From positions 284,001-348,000 of the forward strand of contig SNVD02011224.1 in the NCBI GenBank assembly GCA_013180625.2: DNA of 64,000 nt. Reading direction: 5' to 3'. Below are positions 1 to 11,600 of this stretch, piece after piece; position 1 is the first letter of the stretch, and each line of letters opens with the position of its first letter. The notes beneath the pieces were generated by a model. It was not told the origin of the DNA and did no database searches. It saw only the letters and a list, made by a program, of their open reading frames with translations. The position numbers and the translations under genes were made by a program. Source of the DNA: Boswellia sacra. Taxonomy: Eukaryota > Streptophyta > Magnoliopsida > Sapindales > Burseraceae.

Positions 1-188
1 TAAATGCACTCACAATTGGTGGTGAGGGGTTTATTGCTTGATTTGGTTTCATAGCATTGTTTTGTGCTTTAATTCATGAATGATTGCTCTTAATGTTTAA
101 GTTATGCTTTATTCGCATGCTTTTGTTCACGCTATTGACATTGTTGATTGGAGAAAGTAAGTGGATGATTTCCACAGTTTTTACCTTA
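1..188. other. Left flank, no gene recognised
   Basis: This AT-rich stretch carries no convincing exon. A short open frame from 84 runs into the GC-rich end of the hAT-like element, so I do not call it coding. Together with 1605-1745, which contains an AATAAAG-like polyadenylation signal near 1726, it could be the 3' end of a gene outside the window that was split by the insertion at 197. That is inference only. Confidence 0.3.
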
Positions 189-196
189 CTCCTTAT

Positions 197-1596
197 TAGG
201 GTTGGCAAAAACCCGGGGCCGGGCCGGGGACCCCGCTCCCCGTCCCCGGCCCCGGCAAAGAATTAAATTCCCCGTCCCCGGAAATTTCGGGGCCGGGGCG
301 GGGCCGGGGAATTCAATTCCGGGTCCGGGGAGTTGAATTCCCCGAGTTATTTCCCCGATTTTTATTTTTTTAATTTTTTGTGACACATGAGTTAGTACTT
401 ATATTTTGTTTCATATTTATAACTCAACATGTGTCTGTGGCATGCTGGCAGTGAGGGCTCTTTGTCTATCTTGGGGTCTTAGGTTCAAGCTGTCCCAACT
501 CCTATCAAGAGTTAGATTTTTTTTTCAGTTAATATTGTGGTTATAATTTTTTTCTTATTGAGTTTACTACCTTTTCTTGAACCAAGGTTCAAGTCACCCC
601 ATTAACACATGTTTTTATTATTTTTGTTAATATTATATTTATAATTTTTTCTATTAAATTAGACATTGCTTTTGCATATATTAATTTTTATTAAATTATT
701 AAATCTAGCTTTGTTATATTTATAAAATATAAATACTTCTATATTAGTCAATTATTAACTAAAATATCAATAGTGCAGATCATACAGTCAAGAGTTTTTA
801 ATTAGATTATATTTTCTATCCCTTAACTCTTTCTTCAAGAAATAAAAAAAAAAAACAATTCGTTTGCCACCTTGTTTTTGTTGTCCTTTCTACAATAAAT
901 TTATTATTTAAGCTTGAAAGAATAAGGACCAGGTCCTTTTGTTGGGTTATATATCCATGTGATGACGAATCATAAAAACCTTGAAAATTGCAAAATGATA
1001 AAAGTAGCACATAGAACTATTCACCAGCAACAAGATACAAACAGGTTCTTTGATCTCAAATCTTAAAGCTTCTTTGGAGCACGGATGCCCAATCACAGTC
1101 AAAAGAGACTCAAGAAAATAACGTGAAAACAAGATGCATAAGTGAAGGTGACGTACAGAATCTGCAGATGTCCTGCTTGAGCGTCTGTGTGACTGCGCCT
1201 GCGTGAGGTTAACTGGTTAAGGCTGTCTTAAATTGAAATGGATCTTTTATTCTTTTAGGGTTTTTTTAATTATTATGATTTATAAATTTTTTTTATAAAT
1301 ATTGTAATTGGGTTTTGTATTCGGGCTGGGCTTATAATTTTGTGCTTTGGACTTAAAATTGTGGGAATCTTAAGTTGAATTGGGTTGGGCTTTTAAATTT
1401 ATAAATTTAATTTACACAAAATTTAATATTCCGGGCCGGGGAACATGATCCCCGCCCCCTGCCCGGCCCCGGATAGTCCCCGAAAAAATGTTCCCCGGCC
1501 CCGGCTTCAATCCCCGGAATTCCAGGTAATTCCCCGAACATTTCTGGGCCGGGGAGCCGGGTACCCGGACCCGCCCGGGCACAATTGCCATCCCTA
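197..1596. mobile_element. Non-autonomous hAT-like DNA transposon, 1.4 kb
   Basis: The left end begins TAGGGTTGGCAA and the right end, on the opposite strand, begins TAGGGATGGCAA. This is a short terminal inverted repeat of the type seen in plant hAT elements. The element is flanked by a perfect 8-bp direct repeat, CTCCTTAT, at 189-196 and 1597-1604, which is the hAT target-duplication length. Both ends carry about 150 bp of dense subterminal GGCCGGGG/CCCCGG arms (197-356 and 1430-1590) that are inverted relative to each other. The central kilobase is AT-rich and has no transposase-like frame, so any movement would need a transposase supplied elsewhere. The family name is not known to me; the hAT assignment rests on TIR plus TSD. 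Confidence 0.85.
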
Positions 1597-1604
1597 CTCC
1601 TTAT

Positions 1605-2588
1605 TCTATGCATTTTTAAGACTTGATGTCATCCCTTTCCCTATTCCCTATGTATTGTGGAATTGTAACTCTATTCTCCTCCCTCCTTTCTTTGGATGTA
1701 TAACATGCTCTCACATCACGTGCTTAATAAAGATAAAATAAGTTATGTGTTAAAATGACTTCGGATAAATAGAGCAAATATTAATATAACAAAAACTTTG
1801 GACTTAGCAAACCCAAGTAGAGGCCGAATTCACATTGGGGCGAGATTTAATCTCGTAGCTGACTTCTCTAACCCATCTCTGAAAGGTGAAATAGTTTAGG
1901 TCCGAAAACAAGACAATCAAATAGTCGTCACTCATAATTTTTGCATGATTAGACTATGGGTGACGACTCCATTTCATTTCTCCTAGCTTGTCTCTATGGG
2001 TTGCTTTGTGTTCGCTTAAGTCATTTATGAGCTTTGACATAGTGTCGTGATCGAAATCGCTTTGATGGAATGAAAGCCCCGTTCACGCATTATTTTTCAA
2101 TAATTTTTAAATATTATTAATTATTTATATTATTTATAATTATTATTATTGTACACAGCTTTTTTAGTGCTTTTTTAATCTATGAATTTTGTTTCTGATT
2201 TTACCTTACACAAGTTAACGACATAATTCAAATTTTAGCGAACAATTTGCAATTTCCAATATTTTTTTTTCCAGGGTGGAGGGTAGAACCTTAGTAGAAA
2301 AATGTAATTATCCCTTTAATTAATAATTATCAAATAGTTGATCTAATGATATAATAAATAATTTAGTAGTTTTAAATTTATGTCATGCTATTTGGATACA
2401 TGATTTTAATATAAAAATATATATTTTACATAAGAAATAAGAAAAGAGTTATGGTTCATATTTCTTTATTTTCTATAGATTAATTCCATTAGTTAAGGAT
2501 AATTAACAAAATGAAAAAAAAAAAAAAAACAACATTTACAAATATCTACTACCGAGGAGTATATTGAGGTAGAATTAGTAAAATGTTT
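1605..2588. other. Intergenic DNA upstream of the pTAC3-like gene
   Basis: No coding exon is seen. Positions 1605-1745 are C/T-rich and end with an AATAAAG-like signal, which would suit the 3' UTR of an upstream gene. Positions 1800-2090 have a more even base composition than their surroundings, and I could not assign them. The rest is AT-rich, with homopolymer runs near 2510-2530. Confidence 0.35.
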
Positions 2589-2589
2589 C

Positions 2590-2612
2590 TTTATAAACGT
2601 GCCACTCACGTG
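2590..2612 (+). promoter_or_regulatory. TATA-like box and G-box of the pTAC3-like gene
   Basis: A TTTATAAAC motif lies at about 2590-2598, followed by a perfect palindromic G-box CACGTG at 2607-2612. G-boxes are bound by bZIP and bHLH factors and are common in light-regulated promoters, which would suit a plastid gene-expression protein. The spacing would place transcription start near 2620, just upstream of the first ATG at 2641. The motifs are seen directly; their function is inferred. Confidence 0.45.
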
Positions 2613-2640
2613 ACCGGCCACTATTCATTTCCCCAACTCG

Positions 2641-5600
2641 ATGGATTCCAACTCAAAACCCCGTAAACCCTTCTCTCCCAGTCCCTCTTACCAGTCTTAT
2701 CCAAACTCAAAAATAAAAAATAAAAAAATAAAAATGTCTTTAGTCCTCCATTCTCCTCTCCCTTTCAAGCCTTCCGTCATCTTCAAATCTCAAAACGGAT
2801 CCGTTTCGGTTCGCTCTGCAATGTCTACCCCGGAGAAGAAAACTCGCAAAAGAAAGCAGCAGCGGCAACGACGATATGACGATTCTTCGGCTTCCTCAAA
2901 CGGTGCTTTCGTCTCAGCGGCAGAGCAGAGCCTTAGGTTTATATTCATGGAGGAGTTGATGCAGCACGCCAGGAATCGCGACTCGGCGAGGGTGGATGAT
3001 GTCATTTATGACATGATTGCCGCCGGGCTTAGCCCTGGTCCAAGGTCCTTCCATGGGCTTGTCGTGTCCCACGTTCTTAAAGGCGACGATGAAGGCGCGG
3101 TAAGTACGCAGAATCTCATCTTTTTTGCTTGTTAAAAAAAAAATTATAAAAAGGGAGGGAAAGAAAGGGACAAATTTGAAATTTCAAAAATAAATAAATA
3201 AATTGGATTGAATAGTTGTTGTTGTTGTATAATTGCAGATGCAATCACTAAAGAGGGAGTTGAGCGCAGGGCTCCGGCCTCTGCGTGAAACGCTTGTTGC
3301 GCTAGTTCGTTTGTTTGGGTCCAAAGGACGTGCTACCAAAGGCTTAGAAATCCTGGCGGCAATGGAGAAATTAAACTATGACATTCGCCAAGCGTGGCTG
3401 ATTCTTGTTGGTACAATCTTTTGCTAGCTTCATTGATTAAGTCTCAGTTTGCTTTTATGCGTTTTAATTGGATCAAGTATCTAAGTTGGTTGAGTTGGTG
3501 ATTAGAGGAGCTTGTTAGGAACAAGTATTTGGATGATGCCAACAGAGTTTTTTTGAGGGGTGCCAAGGGTGGGCTTAAGGCTACTGATCAACTGTATGAT
3601 CTTATGATTGAGGAGGACTGTAAAGCTGGCGATCACTCCAATGCCCTAGAAATTGCTTATGAGATGGAGGCGGCTGGACGGATGGCTACCACTTTCCATT
3701 TCAATCAGCTTCTCAGTGTGCAAGTAAGTTTCTGAATGTGATTATTTTTTTTTTCTAATCAAGTTCTGAATTCCTTTTTTTTTTTTATGCAAGGATTTGT
3801 TATCCAATTGTAGGCTCGGTAAATGTTGGCAATTCTAGAACCAATTGCTTTAACTACCGGACTGAGGGTTTTTTGGTTGATGCATGTGATTGACTGAGAT
3901 TGCTAAGATGCAGTGGTTTGAGTAGTCCAATGATAGACATTTTTGTTTTGAATGGTTTTAGGTCACCACTATAGAAAGAGAACAAATCGAGCTCAAAACG
4001 TACTATGGATTTCTTATGATCTTTTAGGATCTGAATCAGTCTTCATATATATCTACTGTGTCCTATAGTGCAAAATCTTTGCTATTGGATCAAATATCTG
4101 GACAAAATGTAGTTCCTGATTGTATTATACATACCTGTCCTTATTCCACTTGAATTCTTCTTTACTATGAATCAAGAATATCAATGCAAAAGTGTTGGAA
4201 TTAGGCAACTTTGGAATGATTATGCATCAGGTTTTAGCTAGGTTGAAATCAGCTCATGTGGGTACTGTGATAGTGAAGTCTGTATTTATGTTTATTTCTT
4301 TCTCAAGTGTAAGAGTGTTGGTGGATGGTAGTTGACTTGTAGATAGCTGGTTTCAAACATGATTTACGCATAAGTGAAGCATTATTTACTACTAAGTTCA
4401 CTGGGTCAATATGAGTCTTTATTCAGTGTGTCCTAAATTTATCTCTTCTTTTTTTATTTTTTTTCACAGATTAAGAAATTCAATTGTTATTTATCGTGGA
4501 GATGGACAATGATCTTATTCATACATGATTAGGCATTTATAGACTTTGTTTTTCTATGATAACTTTTATTGTTGAACATAATTTTTGTCGTTTTTTTTTC
4601 CTTGTTCATTAAACGATCTTCCTGACAAATGTGTAAAAAATTTCGTGATGTCTTCCAAATTAATGTCATACATTTCCATGGTTGTTGGTAAAAGACTTTG
4701 GTCTATTGTGCATGTTTATAAAATTCACATCAGGAGTCGCTGGCTGTGCCCTATAATCTGGATGTCATTAAGCATTTAGTATTTCTTACTAATATTCTAT
4801 TTTTTAGCTAAAGATTTCAATCTTTTTTGGATTTAACCAGCTGTTTTTTTTACAGTTTCCATAGCGCACTGACATTGTCTTTTCCCTTATTTTTAGGCTA
4901 CCTGTGGAATACCTGAAGTAGCTTTTGCAACATTTGAAAACATGGAATATGGAGAAGGTTCACATTCTCTCAAAATTTATTTATTTTTTTATTCATGAAT
5001 GTTAGGGTGTGGTTTAGTTTAGTCATGGGCTGAAAATCAAGGCAATTTGTCATTTTTACTCAACCTTTTAATGACGTTGGTTGAATATTGTTAATATCAC
5101 ATTATCAATTTTGAATATCAAACAACCTGTAGAATACATAGTTGATTAATAAGAAAGAGTGAAGTTTGTAGTTAGCACTTATGTATTTCATGTCAGACTT
5201 AATGTTTGTTCAAGTCGTGTGACATTGTCAAGCTTTTCCTTTTCTCATTGTTCAAGCTTATTATGTAGCACTTATAATTGTCTTTTCATATCAGATTATA
5301 TGAAACCTAATACCGAGACTTATAATTGGGTGATCCAAGCATATACACGAGCTGAATCTTATGACAGGTGAATTCTATATGACATAAATGACACCACAGA
5401 ATTTCCTTGTAATTATAATCTTTTCCTTTTTCTTTTTTCCCTGTAAATTGGTGTTATTGAGGAGGCATTCTTTATTTTGTTTTTTCTGATTGTCTTGTTT
5501 TATCTGTGTTAAAAGAGAGAAAAAGAGAATAAAATAGATAGAGAAGAGACGGTGAATGTTGTTGTATATTATTGATATGTGAGACTTATATATAGTAGAA

Positions 5601-8600
5601 AAATCAAAGTAAACTAGGAAATAAAATCACTCACAATCGATACATATTTTCACCACCTATAATAGAATTATTAGAATCTAAAACTTCCATGTATGTTCTA
5701 AAACTCCCCCTCAAGTTGGAGATAGATGTTTTTACTGCCCAAGTTGGAAATAAAGTTTACAGATAGATACTTGATGACTCTTTTCAGCACAACATAAATT
5801 TTAGAGTCATTCAACTTCACAACGGTATTGAAGCTTCAAGAGAATTGACAAGAGAAGAGATAATCATCTCACTCAAACTTTTAGACAGAAGACCCATCCA
5901 ACAAGAGAATAAAATCAGAAATATATAAGATACGACGATTTCCAATAAGGGACATTTTCAATCACTAATCCTGATGAGACTATAAGGGTAGCAGTGAATT
6001 TTACCGCTAGTAAGAGGTGATAGGTTTGTTTAACAGTAAAGAGGCTAGGTTTGGCGTAAAAATGAAGTTTGGACAAACTACGGAGAATTGGCTAACTTTG
6101 GGTAAGATTTTCTAGTGACTAAAAGAGGGTTTTTATAATTTTCAAAAACACCAACAGTGGTTTTTATAATTTTCAAAAACACCAAGAGTGGTTTTTATAA
6201 TTTTCAAAAACAGCCTCAGAAATTTTTAGAAAACGCCCAAAAGTTTTCAAAAATTTTAGAAAACCCCCTGAATAGGAAAAATACGAGTCTCCTACTATGA
6301 GGACAAATAGAGATTGAGAGAGATTTAAAAACATTAGAATTGAAATGAAAGCAAACACGCAACTGAATTTTTTCAATTTATTTTTGATAAAAACATTAAC
6401 TTAACAACAAAAGAGAGATTATTTTTTTATTTATTATAGCACAAAAACATTAGAGATGAAAAAAAAAAATTTTTTTTTTCAAATACTAAAGATGAAAAAG
6501 AAAAGAGAGATGACTTTCTTCTTCTTCTTCTTCTTCTTTTGGCATGAGAAAAAATTTCTAAGAACCTCTAACCCATTTTGATACCATGCTAAAAGAGGGA
6601 AAAGAAAATAAAATAGATAGAGAAGAGATGGTGAATGTTATTGTATATTATTGATATGTGAGACTTACATATATAATAGAAAAATCAAAGTAAACTAGGA
6701 AATAAAATCACTCACAATCAATACATATTTTCACCACCTATAATAGAATTATTATAATCTAAAACTTTTATATAAGTTCTAACACTCCCCCTCAAGTTAG
6801 AGATAGATATTTTTAATGCCCAATGTGAAAACTTAAGCTTTTAGATAAAATGACAAACTTAACATTGTATCAGAGCCATAATGACCTAACGATCGCAGGT
6901 TCAAATCTCCTCTTTGTTATTTAAAAATTAATTAAAAAAGTATTGTTATTTGGCCTACTTGTAAGATCCATTAAGGTATGTGAGGCTCGATCTGGTCCAC
7001 GTTGCAAGTGCATGAGGCCCTTGCATTTGAGGGGTGTATTCGAGGGCTTAAAGTATTAATGTTAAGCCCACATCTGCAAGTTTAAGCTTTGTAGAAAAGT
7101 GGTAAACTTAACATCTGGTTAAAGTATGGCATGAGTAGGGGTATGGAAATTTAGATAGTTTGAAATTCTTATCATGTTATTCCTTTTCTCCTTTTTTTTT
7201 TTCTTATGTTTACACCAAGCATATTACATGGCACCCATTACTGACATTCTGCCATAACATAATATTACATGGCATTGCACCAGTACATTTATTCTGTCAC
7301 ATATTGCTAAAAGATATTGGCAAGTGACTATTGCTAGAATACTATATGGTTCCTGGAGTGTATTTTTGCTATGAACAATTTCAGACTTAATGATAAGGAC
7401 TGCTGTGACGTACCACCAATTCTGTTTATGTTCCATTATGGAGCATTCACTTTGCTCAATGGTTTTGTCAAGAGCAATGTCGTCAGTGAAGCATTTTTCT
7501 GTATTGAGAGTTGCATTCTGCAGATTATAGTGGGAGTAGAGAAAAAGTCTAATATCTTGTTTATATATGTTTTTGAAAGGAAACAAGTAATCGCTTCTTG
7601 GTTTGAGTCAAACTATCGATAAGCAATACTTTGGTTTCTTGGAATAAGTATAAAAATTTATTCATGGAAATGGCAAATGAAAGAAATTAGGTCTTTGGTT
7701 ATCAATTTAAGTCTAAGAGGAGTTGTATTTGTTACATATCACAATTGCTGAATGGATTTTGTAAGAGCTGTCAATGAAACTAGGCTTTTGTAATGTAAGA
7801 GGTTGTTCCTTTGCTTTTTAGGAAGACATCTCTTGTTATAGGCGGTATGTGTATGGACTTCTATAATTAATTTCATGCCATATGATATATAATACTGGGT
7901 TTCTTCTTGTAGTCTTGATTGTGTAGGTGTGGTGATTACTTTTCTTTTCTTGTAAACTATCTGTAGATTTGAAATATTCTTTGGTTTTTGCTAAAATAAA
8001 ATGTTTTATCTAATTGATACATAATCATTTTGGGGTATTGATATGTAATGTAGGGTGCAAGATGTTGCTGAGTTACTTGGCATGATGGTTGAAGATCACA
8101 AACGTTTGCAACCTAATGTGAAAACCTATGCGTAAGCTAAATCTTTTTCTAATTCTTAACTGCTACAGCAATTTTTTTTTTTTAAATTTAGTGAATATAC
8201 TCTACCATTTCTTTTTTTATTAAGACACTTATCAATGTGTTATAGGGTATGGTTTTTATCTCTTAATATTATTTTTATTGCATCTAGTAATTTTTTCTTG
8301 TGGAGGCAATATATTGATTTGTTAACTTCTATTTTCTCTTTATATGCAAACAACACTATAAGGACGTTTACGTTGTCCAGCCTGTGATCGTTAGGTTTTA
8401 AGTAGGAATCCGACATAAATTGTTGCTATAATGCAGGTTGCTTTCACTAAGTCTTAAGGTGTGTACAAGGATTCTTTTGCTTCTTTGGTGGCATATATAT
8501 TTTTTCTTCTTTACCTCTAACAGTCACTTGGTGATTTAGCAAGGTGAGACTGGGCATGTCACTTTTTATTGGGTTTCGTTTTTTTAGATATAGAGAATAT

Positions 8601-11600
8601 ACTAGAGGCCTCTAAGAAAATATCTTGTTGAGATGCAAATTATAAGTGCATGTTGTTCACTTTAGCGTTCCAATATCTTTGGTATTCTGCTCATTGCAAC
8701 AAATGTCCAGATAAAAGGATGATTTTGGCATGCATATGAAATGGGAGGAGAGTAGCCAGATCAAATACTTGAGTCATGGAAAGATGGAGAGAGAGGATCA
8801 CACATACACACACACACACACATAATTATTTTTCAAATAGTATGAGGTCTTTAGCTGGTTCCAAAATCAAAGCCATTTATGGTAAATCCAAAGTGAAAAA
8901 TGTCATACTAATTTGTGAGACATCATAATAGTTTCTACAAGAAAGAATATAAACTATTATGAGTTAAGAAATTAATGTGTGTTTTAATCAAGGAAGTATA
9001 AATTAGAAATGCACAAGGCCTTCTGTCAAATTGATACCCATGCAAAATATTGAAGCTTCAAACTGTATGCAGATCACTCCTGTTAGGACCTAACTTAAAC
9101 AGAAGTAGTACTGACTGATTTTATGAGTGTCTGTATGTATTTCCTAATGCTTTATTTCTGTCAGTGATTTTTTTTCCTTCAACTGTTAACTTCCACTTTT
9201 TCGTATCTTTATTCTTTCTGGCTGTGATGGATAATATCATATCTTAATGTCCAGGCTATTAGTTGAGTGTTTTACGAAGTATTGTGTAGTACGGGAAGCT
9301 ATTAGACACTTTCGTGCTCTTAAAAACTATGAAGGGGGAACAACAATTTTACACCATGAAGGAAACTTCGGGGATCCACTGTCTTTGTATTTACGGGCTT
9401 TATGTCGAGAAGGTATACCAATTTTAATGGTGAAATAATATCAAATGTCAAGCATTTTGTATCATCATCTTCATAAAACATGCAGTTGTTGGAGTTTTTG
9501 AATTATTCGACTTGAAAATGTGATTTATGTAGCCTAACAAATATTGAAACTGCAGGATCTATAGGTTGATAGGAATATCTATTGCTATAGGCAGCTGGGA
9601 AGCATAGCTGTCATATATGCCACTTACCCTAAAGATTTTAGCTGTTCTGAACAATGTGAAACAGGGAATTTAATGGCCTGCACGCTATTAGTTTTTGGCC
9701 TTCATTTTTTTAAATGAAGATAGATATCGGTCTCCTAATCTGCTCTTCCTTTTGTTTTATTTCAAACTATTTGTGTGGCCAACAGAGCTTGATTCTTTAT
9801 TTTTTCAGTCAAAATTTTGAACCTTACCGGTTTCTATGTTGTTAATAGGTCATACCAATAATTCACGGTACAACCAGGGTGAGCCTGCTTGTGATTAGTT
9901 TGAGTCTCTTCATAAATCACAATGAGTCCTTGTAAAGTTGGTTAGACAGAATTGGCCTACATTCTGAGAACTAGTCCCCCATGTTAAAGAAACAGGCTGC
10001 CTGAGCAGCTTGATGCCAATAAGGTGGTTGTTAGCCTTAATGTCTCTCTTTTCACATGGACTGACTTCTTCTTAAAGCCAATCTATTTTTCCAAGATATA
10101 GACAGAAGCACTTTTCAGCCTTTTGTACAATATGCATGGGTTTGGTACTGGGTTTGTGCTATTAATTAACCACTATACTTGAGAGCTTAAACTATTAAAT
10201 AAGGGTCTTCACACGTATTGTGGATCGGACAAAACCCAACCAAGATCCAAATAAAATAGATGAAAGAAATACAAATGCAAATACATGACATGTGGGGGGG
10301 TTCAAATTCTAGATATCTACTATGATACCATATTAAGTAACCACTTGACATAAAAGATTGAGCTACTGAAAAAGTTTCAACACTAGGACTAAGCTCTAAC
10401 ATCTACCATGTGTTCATATTATCATAATATTGTTTCATCTGTGGTTCCTTGTGATAATGTTTAGCTTATGATTTGTAGAATCACAATCTCTTGGATGAGC
10501 TGCTAGGCTCTAAGAATTCCTTCATTTAGATTGTTGACCTCTATGCTGAATGTTTTTGCTGAATCTAGATATGTTTATCAACTGGTGCTTTGCTTGAATC
10601 AGGAAGGATTCTTGAGTTACTAGAAGCTTTGGAAGCGATGGCCAAAGATAACCAACCCATTCCACCAAGAGCCATGATCTTGAGCAGAAAGTATCGGACA
10701 TTGGTTAGCTCATGGATTGAACCTTTACAAGAAGAAGCTGAACTTGGATATGAGATTGACTACATTGCTAGGTTGGCTTCTTGATCAATATACAACTGAT
10801 AAATCTGCATCGTGGAAATACTGTTCATTAGTTATACTTCACTATATCTTCCCAATCATATGGAGAAATATCAAATTTATTAAGATAGTGTCATAGAACA
10901 CTCAGTTTTTGATATTGCTTAATCTAAAATATAATTCCTGTCCCCTTTCCCTTTGTCAGAGTTGCCAATTCTAAGAATGCTAATGCACCCTCATACATTC
11001 AGTTGTCCAGCTACTTTCTTCCGTGGCCGCTGTTGCATTCGTCATTTTCAGTTGAACCTGCTTCATCTTGGAGCATTTAGCAAGTCCTGCTGGGAAAGTG
11101 ATATAGGATAGGAATATTTTAATTTAGAATTATTGAGGTTATTATTATCATTTCCTTTTTGTAGGGTTTAATTAAATTAGGAATTTAATATTTAAGGATT
11201 TTGACTTAGTTAGGGATTTTGACTTTTCCTAATTAACTCAAATTCCCATTCTATTATGAATTTATTCCCCTGCGCCAGATTTTGTTTTCCCATTTTGCAT
11301 TAGGGTTATACTAGTATAAATTAAGTGTCTTAGTTATTTGATTTCTTAGGCTTATTGATGAATTGATTATTGAATAAAGGTTTTGATTCTCCTTCAATAT
11401 CTTGATTATTTTCCTTTCTAATTTCTCCCTATTGTTCTTTTTTGATTTCTGTGACGGTCCCCTGCCAGAAAGGTTAATACAAGGCCTGCTGGGCTTGTTC
11501 ACATGAGATTGGGTGATGTGGAGGGGTTCATAAACTGGGTGGGTATAAATATGATTTTAGTTGTTCATTGCAGTAATAGGTGAATTTTTGTAACTTCACG

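Noticed and set aside
1900..1985. Imperfect inverted pair around TAGTCGTCACTCAT and GGGTGACGACT
   Set aside because: A single short hairpin without flanking duplication or RNA-gene features; too little to call an ncRNA or MITE.
6865..6877. tRNA-like GTATCAGAGCC stretches here and at 27215 and 53941
   Set aside because: They are retrotransposon primer-binding sites complementary to the 3' end of initiator-Met tRNA; no cloverleaf surrounds them.
7224..7622. Opposing 120-aa and 83-aa frames in pTAC3 intron 5
   Set aside because: They overlap each other on opposite strands, carry no motif, and the flanking exons splice around them in phase.
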